DNA of 39,773 nt from an uncultured Gilliamella sp. (GCA_945291235.1 CALYQY010000007.1:1-39773); one strand, 5' to 3'; shown: positions 8,559-16,802, counted from the stretch's first letter. Translations and numbers: made by a program. The notes: a model not told the origin generated them from the sequence alone.

Positions 8559-9794
8559 ATGTCAAAAACATTTAGTCCAACAAAACGTCTTTTAGTTAAG
8601 GGCATTATTGCGACTTGTTTATTGTCAGTTTCTCGTGTTGGCTTTGCTGCGACAAAGGCACAGATTGTTGCTGTTCGTGTTTGGCCTTCTTCAACTTATA
8701 CTCGCATCACGTTAGAATCAAATATCAAACTTAACTATAAACGTTCTGCACTACGTAACCCCGACAGAATGGTGATAGACATAGATAAAGTGGATTTAAA
8801 TACTACACTAAAAAGTATTTCATCAAAAGTTTTAAACCACGATCCTTATATAAAATCAATCAGAGTTTTACAACTTGATCCTAAAACGGTCAGAATAATG
8901 ATTGTATTAAAGCAAGGTGTAGAGCCAAATACATTCACGTTACCGCCTATTGAAACGTTTAAACATCGTTTAGTGATGGATCTTTATCCGTCTAAATCTG
9001 CTTCACCGGAAGATGACGATCCGTTACTGGCATTGCTCGAAGAGTACACCAAAGGCGACTTGACCCAAAAACAATCACAGATCAAAACAACAACGAATAA
9101 AAATAAAAATGCCCCAGTTGTTGTTGTGCTTGATCCAGGCCATGGCGGTGAAGATCCCGGCGCTATAGGATATAAAAAGACCCGAGAAAAAGATATTGTT
9201 TTACAAATTGCTCGCCGGACTTACAACCTGCTAAAAAAAGAGCCAAATATAAAAGTCTACATGACACGCAACGAAGATGTCTTTATCCCTTTAAATGTGC
9301 GAGTTGCAAAAGCTCGCTCGTTGCATGCAGATCTGTTTATCTCAATCCATGCTGATGCCTTTACCAATCGATCGGTAAAAGGATCGACAGTTTTTGCCTT
9401 ATCAACCAAAGGTGCCAGTAGTTCAGCAGCTAGCTATTTAGCGCAAACTCAAAATAAAGCTGACCAAATCGGTGGCGTTAGCCGTAGTGGTGATAAGTAC
9501 TTGGATAATACAATTTTAGACCTGGTACAAAAAACCACACTAAGTAATGGTGTGTTATTGGGTAATGCCATTTTAAATCGTATGAAAGTGGTCAATCAAT
9601 TACACAAACCATCAATTGAAAAAGCAGGTTTTGCGGTATTAAAAGCCCCCGATATCCCTTCTGTTTTGGTTGAAACAGCTTTTATCAGTAATATAAATGA
9701 AGAGAAAAAGCTAAAAACGGCTTCATTCCAAAATCAGATATCAAAAGCCATTTTAAATGGTATTAAAGATTACTTAAAAAAACGTAAGAATTAG
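8559..9794 (+). CDS. amiC: N-acetylmuramoyl-L-alanine amidase AmiC (AMIN + Amidase_3)
   Basis: AmiC cleaves the amide bond between MurNAc and the stem peptide and splits septal murein during daughter-cell separation. The 411-residue protein has an N-terminal export signal (about 1-30, ending GFAA), an AMIN septal-targeting domain (about 35-145, starting IVAVRVWPSSTYTRITLES) and a zinc amidase domain (about 187-405). Expected zinc and catalytic residues are H195 (LDPGHGGEDPG), E210, H264 (ISIHADAF) and E372 (VETAFISN). Similarity to E. coli AmiC is high throughout. E. coli AmiC uses a twin-arginine signal; here the pair is lysine-arginine (K9 R10), so the Tat route is uncertain. Confidence 0.95.
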   Translation: MSKTFSPTKRLLVKGIIATCLLSVSRVGFAATKAQIVAVRVWPSSTYTRITLESNIKLNYKRSALRNPDRMVIDIDKVDLNTTLKSISSKVLNHDPYIKSIRVLQLDPKTVRIMIVLKQGVEPNTFTLPPIETFKHRLVMDLYPSKSASPEDDDPLLALLEEYTKGDLTQKQSQIKTTTNKNKNAPVVVVLDPGHGGEDPGAIGYKKTREKDIVLQIARRTYNLLKKEPNIKVYMTRNEDVFIPLNVRVAKARSLHADLFISIHADAFTNRSVKGSTVFALSTKGASSSAASYLAQTQNKADQIGGVSRSGDKYLDNTILDLVQKTTLSNGVLLGNAILNRMKVVNQLHKPSIEKAGFAVLKAPDIPSVLVETAFISNINEEKKLKTASFQNQISKAILNGIKDYLKKRKN

Positions 9795-9838
9795 TTTTGT
9801 CAAAAACTTTCAGAAAATACCTACGTTTTAGTATAAAA

Positions 9839-10438
9839 CTATTGAATGATAACTAAACGCCGTTCAGCATCTAACTCAGGAATCGTTAATTTAATATCTT
9901 GTTTCAAAGTAAAACCGGCAGGAATAGCATCGATTTCACTTCCTTTCAGCGCATAAAAAGATCCTTGTTGATTCGGTAGATGTTTACACCAATTAAGCAT
10001 ATCTTGCAAAGAGGCAAAAGCCCGACTAATTACACCGTCAAACTGTTTATCGCAATAGGCTTCAATTCGGCTCTGAACGGGATTAATATTAGTCAGTTTT
10101 AGTTCAAATTGTACCTGCTTTAAAAAGCGAATACGCTTGCCTAAACTATCAACTAAATCAAATTGTTTATCAGGATTGATAATGGCCAACGGAATGCCCG
10201 GTAAGCCCGGTCCGGTGCCAACATCAATAAAACTGTTACCAACTAAATAAGGTGAAACGACAACGCTGTCCATGATGTGTTTTATCAACATTTCATTAGG
10301 ATCACGCACAGCGGTTAAATTATAAGCTTTGTTCCACTTATTAAGCATTTGAACATAATCAATTAACTGATCTATTTGCTGATCTGTGATCAAAAGATCC
10401 GTTTGATCAATTAGATTAATGAGTTTCTTTTTTAACAT
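9839..10438 (-). CDS. rsmG: 16S rRNA (guanine527-N7)-methyltransferase RsmG
   Basis: RsmG (GidB) methylates G527 of 16S rRNA. The 199-residue protein shows the SAM-binding motif [17 protein letters not shown], preceded by [20 protein letters not shown], which is typical of the family, and a later VISRAFASL. Length is close to E. coli (207). Its ATG lies inside the 3' end of mnmG (23-base overlap), so it is translated from the mnmG message. In many gammaproteobacteria atp genes follow; here amiC converges on it instead. Confidence 0.95.
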   Translation of the reverse strand: MLKKKLINLIDQTDLLITDQQIDQLIDYVQMLNKWNKAYNLTAVRDPNEMLIKHIMDSVVVSPYLVGNSFIDVGTGPGLPGIPLAIINPDKQFDLVDSLGKRIRFLKQVQFELKLTNINPVQSRIEAYCDKQFDGVISRAFASLQDMLNWCKHLPNQQGSFYALKGSEIDAIPAGFTLKQDIKLTIPELDAERRLVIIQ

Positions 10439-12308
10439 AATTTTTCTTTTTTAAATAAACCAATAGCATCGAGATAGCCGCAGGTGTAATACCTGAAATG
10501 CGTGAAGCTTGACCAATTGAAACTGGCTTGTGTTGTTTCAACTTAGCCACCACTTCATTCGATAACCCCGATATTTCGGCATAATCGATATGCGCCGGAA
10601 TTAATGTCTCTTCGTTGCGTTTTTGCCGCTCGATTTCTTCAATTTGCAGCTTAATATAACCATCATATTTAACTTGAATTTCAACTTGTTCAGCCGCTTG
10701 CGCATCATTCAGACCTGGTGCAAACAATGACAATGATTTTAATGTTTGATAACTCATTTCAGGACGTTTGAGTAACTCTTCACCATTAGCTTCTTTGGTT
10801 AAATTGGCGCTTAATACCGCATTAACTTCATCAATAGTTTCAATATGCGGATGTACCCAAATGTCACGTAATCGAGCTCTTTCTTGCTCAATGGCTTCAA
10901 ATTTTTCATTAAATCGCTGCCAACGATAATCATCAACCATGCCTAACTTGCGGCCGATCTCGGTTAGACGAATATCAGCATTATCTTCCCGAAGCATTAA
11001 ACGATATTCAGCTCGTGAAGTAAACATACGATAAGGTTCATTTGTTCCTAAAGTACAAAGATCGTCAACCAGTACCCCTAAATAAGCTTGATCACGAGTT
11101 GGATACCATTGATCTTGATCATAAACAAATCTGGCAGCATTTAATCCCGCTAACATCCCTTGCGCCGCAGCCTCTTCATAACCAGTCGTTCCGTTGATTT
11201 GTCCGGCTAAAAATAGCCCTTTGATCACTTTACTTTCAAGTGTAGGCTTAAGATCCCGAGGATCAAAATAATCATATTCGATCGCATAACCCGGTCTGAC
11301 AATATTGGCATTTTCAAGCCCTTTCATACTACGCACAAAAGCAAGTTGCGTATCAAATGGTAAACTTGTTGAGATCCCATTTGGATAGATCTCGTTGCTG
11401 TCTAATCCTTCCGGCTCTAGATAGATCTGATGCGAATTACGATCAGCAAAACGCATTATTTTATCTTCAATAGAAGGACAATATCTTGGACCAACCCCTT
11501 CAATAACACCTGTATACATTGGGCTACGATCTAAACTGTTACGAATGATCTCGTGGGTTGTTTCATTGGTACTTGTTATATAACAAGGGATCTGTTTTGG
11601 ATGCTCACTTGCATTGCCTAAAAATGAAAAAACCGGAACAGGATCATCACCATACTGTGTACCTAATTTTGAAAAATCAATGGTTCTGGCATCAATTCTT
11701 GGTGGCGTTCCTGTTTTTAAGCGCCCCATTCTAAAAGGGTATTGGTGTAATGATTTAGATAAGCCGATCGCTGCAGGATCCCCTGTTCGTCCGCCACTGT
11801 AATTATCTAAGCCAATATGGATCTTACCGTCTAAAAATGTTCCAGTTGTGAGTACAACCGCTTTAGCTTTAAAGCTGACACCCATTTGGGTTTTTACACC
11901 GACGATCTGATCGTTTTCGATGATCACATCTTCAACCGATTGTTGGAATAACATTAGGTTTTCTTGGTTTTCAAGCGTTGTGCGGATCACTTTACGGTAA
12001 AGCGATCGATCTGCTTGAGCACGTGTTGCCCTAACTGCTGGACCTTTACTGCTGTTTAAGATCCTGAACTGGATCCCAGCTAGATCGATAGCATGTGCCA
12101 TTAACCCACCCATTGCATCGATCTCTTTAACCAAATGTCCTTTGCCGATCCCGCCAATAGCTGGATTACAGGACATTTGACCTAACGTATTGATATTATG
12201 GGTTAAAAGAAGTGTTTTGCGGCCCATTCTTGCTGATGCCATGGCAGCTTCTGTTCCTGCATGACCGCCACCTACAATGATGACATCAAAAAGATCCGGA
12301 TAAAACAT
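10416..12308 (-). CDS. mnmG: tRNA uridine-34 5-carboxymethylaminomethyl synthesis enzyme MnmG
   Basis: MnmG (GidA), with MnmE, installs the aminomethyl-type modification at U34 of several tRNAs, using FAD. The 630-residue product has the dinucleotide-binding GGGHAG at 13-18, the family signatures [13 protein letters not shown] and [16 protein letters not shown], and the conserved [11 protein letters not shown] region. Length matches E. coli (629). It is transcribed away from oriC, as in E. coli. Its 5' kilobase is remarkably rich in GATC (at least 12 sites between 11904 and 12296), continuous with the origin cluster. Confidence 0.97.
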   Translation of the reverse strand: MFYPDLFDVIIVGGGHAGTEAAMASARMGRKTLLLTHNINTLGQMSCNPAIGGIGKGHLVKEIDAMGGLMAHAIDLAGIQFRILNSSKGPAVRATRAQADRSLYRKVIRTTLENQENLMLFQQSVEDVIIENDQIVGVKTQMGVSFKAKAVVLTTGTFLDGKIHIGLDNYSGGRTGDPAAIGLSKSLHQYPFRMGRLKTGTPPRIDARTIDFSKLGTQYGDDPVPVFSFLGNASEHPKQIPCYITSTNETTHEIIRNSLDRSPMYTGVIEGVGPRYCPSIEDKIMRFADRNSHQIYLEPEGLDSNEIYPNGISTSLPFDTQLAFVRSMKGLENANIVRPGYAIEYDYFDPRDLKPTLESKVIKGLFLAGQINGTTGYEEAAAQGMLAGLNAARFVYDQDQWYPTRDQAYLGVLVDDLCTLGTNEPYRMFTSRAEYRLMLREDNADIRLTEIGRKLGMVDDYRWQRFNEKFEAIEQERARLRDIWVHPHIETIDEVNAVLSANLTKEANGEELLKRPEMSYQTLKSLSLFAPGLNDAQAAEQVEIQVKYDGYIKLQIEEIERQKRNEETLIPAHIDYAEISGLSNEVVAKLKQHKPVSIGQASRISGITPAAISMLLVYLKKKNYVKKETH

Positions 12309-12415
12309 ATAAAGCCTCGTTGTTATTTATCTATCGGTGATCGTATTTTTTTGATCGGGTGATCTGATTTAATTTAGCGTTAGGAATTGTACTCATCTTT
12401 TCAGTTACGTCAAAT

Positions 12416-12475
12416 GATCTATTTTGATCGCGCTTTAAATTAAATAAGATCTTTTATGTGATCTTTTTTATTTTT
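12416..12475 (+). repeat. 13-mer-like AT repeats of the DNA unwinding element
   Basis: Three GATCT-initiated 13-mers start at 12416, 12448 and 12460. Against the E. coli consensus GATCTnTTnTTTT they show 2, 2 and 1 mismatches. They lie on the mnmG side of the DnaA boxes, the same arrangement as the L, M and R repeats of the E. coli duplex unwinding element. Confidence 0.65.
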
Positions 12476-12605
12476 ACTACTATTAGTGTGGATCCTTTTT
12501 GTTGATAACTAGGTTTTCTTGTAATTTTATAGGATCTTATCGATCGTGAAATTCTGTTAATTGATCGGATCTTTTTTTGGTTAAAGCTGTTGATAATTGT
12601 TTTAG

Positions 12606-12614
12606 TTATCCACA
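12606..12614 (+). promoter_or_regulatory. DnaA box (perfect TTATCCACA)
   Basis: Exact match to the high-affinity DnaA-binding consensus TTATNCACA. It lies 10 bases after a reverse box with one mismatch (TGTTGATAA, 12588-12596). Confidence 0.85.
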
Positions 12615-12679
12615 GAAGATTTATTTTTTTAGGTTATTAATACCCTCATCACAGCTTATTAGGGGAATTTGTCACAGAG

Positions 12680-12688
12680 TTATCCACA
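12680..12688 (+). promoter_or_regulatory. DnaA box (perfect TTATCCACA, R4-like)
   Basis: Exact match to the DnaA consensus. It is preceded by ACAGAG exactly as at E. coli R4, and is the right-hand outermost box seen. It probably marks the right edge of the minimal origin. Confidence 0.85.
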
Positions 12689-12704
12689 AAAATTAAGTTT
12701 GATC

Positions 12705-13173
12705 GCTTGTTTTTTGTCCGGTTTTCTTGCAATTTTTCTTCTTGAATAAGAACAATAATAAATAACATAACTCTATTTGATAGCATTACATATTATAAAT
12801 GCGTGTATAAAATAAGTTAGTCTGACGGTAAAAGTGTAATTGAAACAGATAATGAAAAAGTAGTGATCAAAAAATTCATTTATTCAATAAACGCTGTTTC
12901 AAAACACCATTAAGATCTCAAGCAATATACAATCAAGCAGATCCTTTTTGGGCTGGCGTTATCGAAGTAATCTAAATCTAAAGTAATACGAAAAATTCTG
13001 TGTGAAATTGATCAAAGCCAATAGGAATTATTACAAGATATTGAATAAAGAATAAATATGCTAAGTTGCCTATAAAGACAATATCAGATTTACTTTAAGT
13101 CGCTGTGAATGATTATCTTTAATAAAGCACAGTAGATGTTAATAAGATTAGCTCACAAGTGTAAGGAATTTAT
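12705..13173. other. Intergenic region right of oriC, no recognised gene
   Basis: About 470 AT-rich bases lie between oriC and the small lipoprotein gene, where E. coli has mioC. There is no MioC-like frame. A frame of about 40 codons ending at the TAA near 12973-12975 reads INQADPFWAGVIEVI-like residues but lacks a start and a family match, so I do not call it a gene. No terminator or tRNA was seen. Confidence 0.5.
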
Positions 13174-13395
13174 ATGAAAAAGATACTACTATTAATTACT
13201 GCCATGTTTTTATTCGGATGTAATGAGAAGACCTATACTGTAGAAGACTTCAAAAATAACAAAGAACTACTCGATGAGTACCGTAAAAAATGTATCAACG
13301 GTGAAATTTATGGTGATAGCTTAAATTGTCAAAACTCGCACAAAGCCTTAATTTTACTCAACAGACCAACTAATACCGGAAAATGGACTGATTAA
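13174..13395 (+). CDS. Small EexN-family-like lipoprotein
   Basis: The 73-residue protein has a lipoprotein signal (MKKILLLITAMFLFGC, lipobox LFGC, lipidated C16). A short acidic and basic mature part follows, containing TVEDFKNNKELLDEYRKKC and DSLNCQNSHKAL. The spacing of cysteines and the NxxxxxxxxxxC...NCxNA/S-type ending resemble EexN lipoproteins, which block redundant conjugative transfer in plasmid hosts. No conjugation genes are nearby, so an exclusion role is doubtful. It may be a chromosomal remnant or a repurposed member. The ribosome site is GTAAGGAA about 5 bases before the ATG. Confidence 0.65.
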   Translation: MKKILLLITAMFLFGCNEKTYTVEDFKNNKELLDEYRKKCINGEIYGDSLNCQNSHKALILLNRPTNTGKWTD

Positions 13396-13456
13396 TTTAA
13401 GATTATGACATTTAAGCGCATAAAAATCACACATGTGGCTTTTAAAGTTCTACCTG

Positions 13457-13505
13457 TGATAAGTTTATAACGTTAATTTGCTCTTTATTTATTATAAACT
13501 TATCA
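13457..13505. repeat. 14-bp perfect inverted repeat upstream of hda
   Basis: TGATAAGTTTATAA (13457-13470) is repeated inverted at 13492-13505 across a 21-base spacer. A degenerate third copy of one arm (TTTATACTTATCA) lies at 13566-13578. The right arm ends 8 bases before the -10-like TATAAT at 13514-13519. It could be an operator pair for hda or a hairpin ending the lipoprotein transcript; there is no T-run, which favours an operator. Confidence 0.5.
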
Positions 13506-13513
13506 TCTTGTAT

Positions 13514-13519
13514 TATAAT
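13514..13519 (+). promoter_or_regulatory. Candidate -10 element of hda
   Basis: A consensus TATAAT lies 94 bases before the inferred hda start. No good -35 hexamer is present at 16-18 bases; that position falls in the inverted repeat, which suggests regulated transcription. Confidence 0.4.
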
Positions 13520-13596
13520 TCTCTCTCCTTTTTATATGAAAGTGATTGATTTTTATAAAAGCAAATTTATACTTATCATGTATGTATTTTTATTGT

Positions 13597-13610
13597 GAGG
13601 TTACTTTATT
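13597..13610 (+). promoter_or_regulatory. Ribosome binding site and non-canonical ATT start of hda
   Basis: GAGG (13597-13600), seven bases, then ATT (13608-13610). An in-frame TGA at 13596-13598 limits the frame upstream, and no ATG, GTG or TTG occurs in frame before the TTG at 13692. The conserved N-terminus, including the clamp-binding motif, lies between them, so ATT is the best start. Confidence 0.65.
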
Positions 13611-14291
13611 ACTCTTTCACAGTTACCTTTACCTTTTTCATCACCTAATAATGAAACCTTTGATAGTTTTTATGTAGGTGATAATCAATTATTGCTTGAA
13701 TCATTACAAACCTTATTTGATAAGGAAGGTTTTAGTGTCTTTTATTTATGGTCGGCTAGCGCTGCTGGTCGGACGCATTTATTACATGCAGCAAGTCAAA
13801 ATAAATTAGCGAGTTATATTCCTTTAAAACAGTATTATCACCTTGTTCCCGAAATTTTACAGGGGTTAGATAATTATGATTTAGTCTGTTTAGATGATAT
13901 TGATGCTATTGCCGGACATCGTCATTGGGAAGAGGCTATTTTCGATCTATTTAATCGTTTAACCGAAAAAAATATTAGTAAGTTGTTAATTACCGCCAGT
14001 GCACCACCAAGACAGATCGCTTTTACGCTACCGGATTTAGTTTCCAGATTGACATGGGGGCAAGTTTATCAATTAAAACAACTTAGTGATGATGATAAAC
14101 TTAAAGCACTGCAATTAAGAGCACAGTTAAGTGGTTTTGAATTATCAACCGAAGTGGGTTTATTCTTATTAAAGCGTGTTAATCGTGATATGCGAACACT
14201 ATTTTCTTTACTGGAAAAGTTTGAGGTAGCAACGTTAGCTCAACAACGTAAATTAACCATTCCTTTTATTAAACATATTTTGGATTTGTAA
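13608..14291 (+). CDS. hda: Hda, DnaA-ATP inactivating AAA+ protein, apparent ATT start
   Basis: Hda, bound to the DNA-loaded sliding clamp, stimulates ATP hydrolysis by DnaA and prevents re-initiation (RIDA). The frame from ATT 13608 gives 227 residues (E. coli 233) and begins with TLSQLPLPFSSPNNETFDSF. This contains the clamp-binding motif QLPLP and aligns with QLSLPL...DDETFASF of E. coli. The AAA+ core follows: degenerate Walker A SAAGRTHLLHA, VCLDDIDAIAG, sensor LLITASAPP, box VII PDLVSRLTWG and RDMRTLFSLLEKF. Starting at the TTG 13692 would delete the clamp motif. The gene is about 0.9 kb from oriC and one base from the HAD gene. Confidence 0.93.
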   Translation: MTLSQLPLPFSSPNNETFDSFYVGDNQLLLESLQTLFDKEGFSVFYLWSASAAGRTHLLHAASQNKLASYIPLKQYYHLVPEILQGLDNYDLVCLDDIDAIAGHRHWEEAIFDLFNRLTEKNISKLLITASAPPRQIAFTLPDLVSRLTWGQVYQLKQLSDDDKLKALQLRAQLSGFELSTEVGLFLLKRVNRDMRTLFSLLEKFEVATLAQQRKLTIPFIKHILDL

Positions 14292-14292
14292 A

Positions 14293-15072
14293 ATGAGTAA
14301 AAAACCTGAAGCTATCGTTTTTTTTGATTTAGATGGCACATTATTTAACAGTCAAGTTGATGTATTACCTAGCTCTTATCAAGCCATAGAAAAGTTAAAG
14401 CAAAATAATATTATACCAATGCTCGCAACGGGCCGTACTCCTTGTGAGGTGGCTAATTTAATGCGAACAACACATATCAATTCGATTGTTGGTATGAATG
14501 GGCAAGTTGTGGTCTATCAAGGGGAAGTTGTTTACACCAATAACATAGATAAAAATGTTATAACCCGTATTTATGAATTTTCACAGCAGCAAATGAATAT
14601 TCCTTTAGCATTTTATAACTATAAAACGATGAGGGTTTCAGAAAATAGCCAGCCTGCGAAGACTTTTTATCACTATTTAAAACAAGAAGTGCCACCAGTT
14701 GATGATCAGATCTATTTAAAAGAACCTATTCAAATGCTATTGCTACTTTGTGAGCAGGGCGAAGCTAATTATCGTGATGTTTTCCCGGAGTTAACCTTTA
14801 TTCGTAATACCCCTTATTGTGTCGATGTCTTTAATCACGGTGGCTCAAAAGGAAATGGTATTAATGAGCTGTTAAAAACTAAAGGATTTACTGATGTGCC
14901 GACCTACGCTTTTGGTGATGGTATGAATGACTTTGAAATGTTTTTAACTGTTGATCATCCTATTGCAATGGGTAATGCGGTCGATGATTTGAAAGCGCAA
15001 GCTGAATATATTACCGATACCAATGATAATGATGGCATTGCTAAAGCGTTGCAAAAATTTGGGTTAATCTAA
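14293..15072 (+). CDS. Cof-type HAD-superfamily sugar-phosphate phosphatase
   Basis: The 259-residue protein has all HAD phosphatase motifs: FFDLDGTLFNS (nucleophile D12, acid D14), ATGR, the lysine in SKGNGINELL, and FGDGMNDFEMF. It ends with AMGNAVDDLKAQAEYIT, typical of the Cof/YidA/YbiV subfamily with a C2B cap. Members dephosphorylate small phosphosugars or cofactors such as pyridoxal phosphate and flavin nucleotides; the substrate cannot be told from sequence. The ATG follows the hda stop by one base, so the two genes form an operon, ended by a bidirectional terminator at 15085-15121. Confidence 0.9.
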   Translation: MSKKPEAIVFFDLDGTLFNSQVDVLPSSYQAIEKLKQNNIIPMLATGRTPCEVANLMRTTHINSIVGMNGQVVVYQGEVVYTNNIDKNVITRIYEFSQQQMNIPLAFYNYKTMRVSENSQPAKTFYHYLKQEVPPVDDQIYLKEPIQMLLLLCEQGEANYRDVFPELTFIRNTPYCVDVFNHGGSKGNGINELLKTKGFTDVPTYAFGDGMNDFEMFLTVDHPIAMGNAVDDLKAQAEYITDTNDNDGIAKALQKFGLI

Positions 15073-15084
15073 TCAATAGCTATA

Positions 15085-15121
15085 AAAAAATCATCTAATA
15101 TAAACAATTAGATGATTTTTT
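15085..15121. terminator. Bidirectional terminator between the HAD gene and the transporter gene
   Basis: A perfect 15-bp inverted repeat (15085-15099 and 15107-15121, core ATCATCTAAT) with a 7-base loop is bounded by A and T runs on the two sides. It therefore works as a rho-independent terminator for both converging transcripts. Confidence 0.88.
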
Positions 15122-15141
15122 AGTTGCGTTTTTATTTGTGT

Positions 15142-16644
15142 TTAATGATGTTTGAAACCAACATTATTATTACCAAAACAGTTGTCGTAATCATATCCGG
15201 TTAACTCTTTGACTAATTGTCTTATTTCCGGTGTAGCATCTTGTTTTTTACCACCATTTTTAAGTCTATCAAGTTCTTGAATAATCTGGGCGTGGGTGCC
15301 TTTATCCAATTTCATTCGATAAGTGAAGATAATACCTAAAATTGCCATGCCGCATACCCCAAATATCATCACCATATTAATAGCAGTAACGGCGCTTTCT
15401 GGTTGTACGGTGTTGACGCCTGAGACAAATCCGGAAAACTTCAAAACAAGCCCAAGAATAAAGACAATGGTTGCACGCATTAATTTACCGGCCATTGTCA
15501 TCGCCCCTGCATAAATACCTTCACGACGTCTTCCGGTAAGGACTTCGTCGATATCAGCTAAAAACGTATACACACTCCAAGGAATATAGTAAACACCGCC
15601 GGTACCTAATCCAAACCAAATTGTAATGCCAATGACGATCCAAGTTACATGTGGCATATTTAGATAATAGATACCAATATAGCCAATTACCGATGAGATA
15701 ACGATTAATATGGCGATAACAAACGGTCTTTTAAATCCACGTTTTACGCACCATGCCATAAAAAATGCGGTTGAAATTAATTGACAGATACTACTTAGAC
15801 TATTCATTTCTGATACAAATGTTTTCGGTTGTCCTAAGTTAAAAACTACGAAATAGGTAAATGTTGCAGCAAATAGCCATTCAGCGCCAAAACCAAATAA
15901 ATACATACCTAAATGATTTCGGAAAGTTTTTAAACGGAATGTTGAAAACACATCAGAAAATAATTTTACAATACTTTCCCAAAGACCGGATGTGGTTTCA
16001 TCTTCAATTTCATCGGCTGGTTTTTCCCAACTATTGGCATAAAGCATAATAAGCGCAATAGCCATGATAGTTGCATAAGTGATACCGGTAAGTAAGAATG
16101 GTAATGGTGAATCTTTGCCTTTAAATAGATAGAAAAAGACCCCCGGGATTGCCGCAGCTAAGAAGTTAGCAACTTTACCAAACATCGCTTTAGAACCTGC
16201 CAGATAAGTTCTTTGATCGAAGTTTTTAGTCATCTCTACCGGTAAGGTATTATATGGAATCATAATCATGGTATAGATGAATTCAAATAGAATATAGGTG
16301 GTTAAGTAGTACCAAAAATTCATGCCATCAATCCACAATAATGGATAAATAATCATGCAAGGAATGGCTAACAAAATAAAAAATCGACGGCGACCAAAGC
16401 GACGTCCTAATTTAGTATGATTAAAATTATCCGTGATAAATCCCATTAGAGGATTTAAGATAACATCTAAATAGGTCGCTATTGAAAATATTAACGTTGC
16501 TTGAAAAGCCGAAAGGCCACAGAAGGTTGTATAAAAGTAAAGTAGCCAAGCCGCACTAATCGCCAGCGCTCCACTTCCTATCAAGTTACCACTCCCATAC
16601 GAAAATCGAGTTAGTGTGGTTATCTTTTTTTGATTGTCAGCCAT
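15142..16644 (-). CDS. GPH/MFS-family transporter, probable oligogalacturonide importer (TogT-like)
   Basis: The 500-residue inner-membrane protein has about twelve hydrophobic segments and glycoside-pentoside-hexuronide family features: FSYGSGNLIGSG at the start, the loop DVILNPLMGFITDNFNHTKLGRRFGRRR after the second helix, and WSVYTFLADIDEVLTGRRREGIYAGAMT in the second half. Members are cation symporters for uronides and oligosaccharides. TogT of Dickeya is the GPH protein that imports oligogalacturonides, and the position beside porin, lyases and ogl supports that substrate here. It is divergent from the porin gene, with a KdgR-like site 19 bases upstream of the ATG. The substrate assignment is by context. 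Confidence 0.85.
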   Translation of the reverse strand: MADNQKKITTLTRFSYGSGNLIGSGALAISAAWLLYFYTTFCGLSAFQATLIFSIATYLDVILNPLMGFITDNFNHTKLGRRFGRRRFFILLAIPCMIIYPLLWIDGMNFWYYLTTYILFEFIYTMIMIPYNTLPVEMTKNFDQRTYLAGSKAMFGKVANFLAAAIPGVFFYLFKGKDSPLPFLLTGITYATIMAIALIMLYANSWEKPADEIEDETTSGLWESIVKLFSDVFSTFRLKTFRNHLGMYLFGFGAEWLFAATFTYFVVFNLGQPKTFVSEMNSLSSICQLISTAFFMAWCVKRGFKRPFVIAILIVISSVIGYIGIYYLNMPHVTWIVIGITIWFGLGTGGVYYIPWSVYTFLADIDEVLTGRRREGIYAGAMTMAGKLMRATIVFILGLVLKFSGFVSGVNTVQPESAVTAINMVMIFGVCGMAILGIIFTYRMKLDKGTHAQIIQELDRLKNGGKKQDATPEIRQLVKELTGYDYDNCFGNNNVGFKHH

Positions 16645-16662
16645 AAATCTCTTTCCTTTAAT

Positions 16663-16681
16663 AATGAAATGCTGTTTTAAA
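16663..16681. promoter_or_regulatory. KdgR-box-like operator upstream of the transporter gene
   Basis: AATGAAATGCTGTTTTAAA differs at two positions from the KdgR consensus AATRAAAYNNNRTTTYATT known in soft-rot and enteric bacteria. It closely resembles the site before ogl. A kdgR gene lies in the same island. Confidence 0.6.
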
Positions 16682-16738
16682 AATATTATCTAAAGAATAC
16701 TAAATTTATTGAAATTTACTTTAAATTTTTTTAAGAAA

Positions 16739-16754
16739 TGTGATATGGGTAACA
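16739..16754. promoter_or_regulatory. CRP-site-like sequence in the transporter/porin divergent region
   Basis: TGTGATATGGGTAACA has the first half-site TGTGA and spacing 6 of the CRP consensus, with one mismatch in the second half (TAACA for TCACA). It would fit catabolite control of the pectin genes. Confidence 0.45.
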
Positions 16755-16802
16755 ATTTATTTGTTTTTTAAAGATTAATTTATCGTGACAAGTAAAAATA
16801 AA

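Larger units (their letters stand above)
12339..12704. other. oriC: Chromosomal replication origin (oriC)
   Basis: This is the start point of chromosome replication. The segment lies directly upstream of mnmG, as in E. coli. It contains 13 GATC sites (at 12339, 12353, 12361, 12416, 12426, 12448, 12460, 12491, 12533, 12542, 12563, 12568 and 12701), where chance would give one or two. It also contains two perfect DnaA boxes (12606-12614 and 12680-12688), two reverse boxes with one mismatch (12500-12508 and 12588-12596) and an AT-rich unwinding region near mnmG. The phrase ACAGAGTTATCCACA (12674-12688) is identical to the E. coli R4 box region. The neighbour mioC of E. coli is absent. Boundaries are approximate. 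Confidence 0.9.

Noticed and set aside
9825..9839. GTTTTA-GTA-TAAAAC as a terminator between amiC and rsmG
   Set aside because: A 6-bp AT-only stem overlapping the rsmG stop; too weak to call.
12861..12975. A frame of about 40 codons ending QADPFWAGVIEVI near 12973
   Set aside because: It has no start codon with a ribosome site and no family I recognise, and it is short enough to be chance in this region.
13692..13694. TTG start for hda
   Set aside because: It deletes the conserved N-terminus with the clamp-binding motif and lacks a Shine-Dalgarno; ATT 13608 has a well-spaced GAGG.
16708..16726. Further KdgR-like sequence ATTGAAATTTACTTTAAAT before the porin
   Set aside because: Four mismatches to the consensus, not above chance in such AT-rich DNA; the site at 16663-16681 is better.
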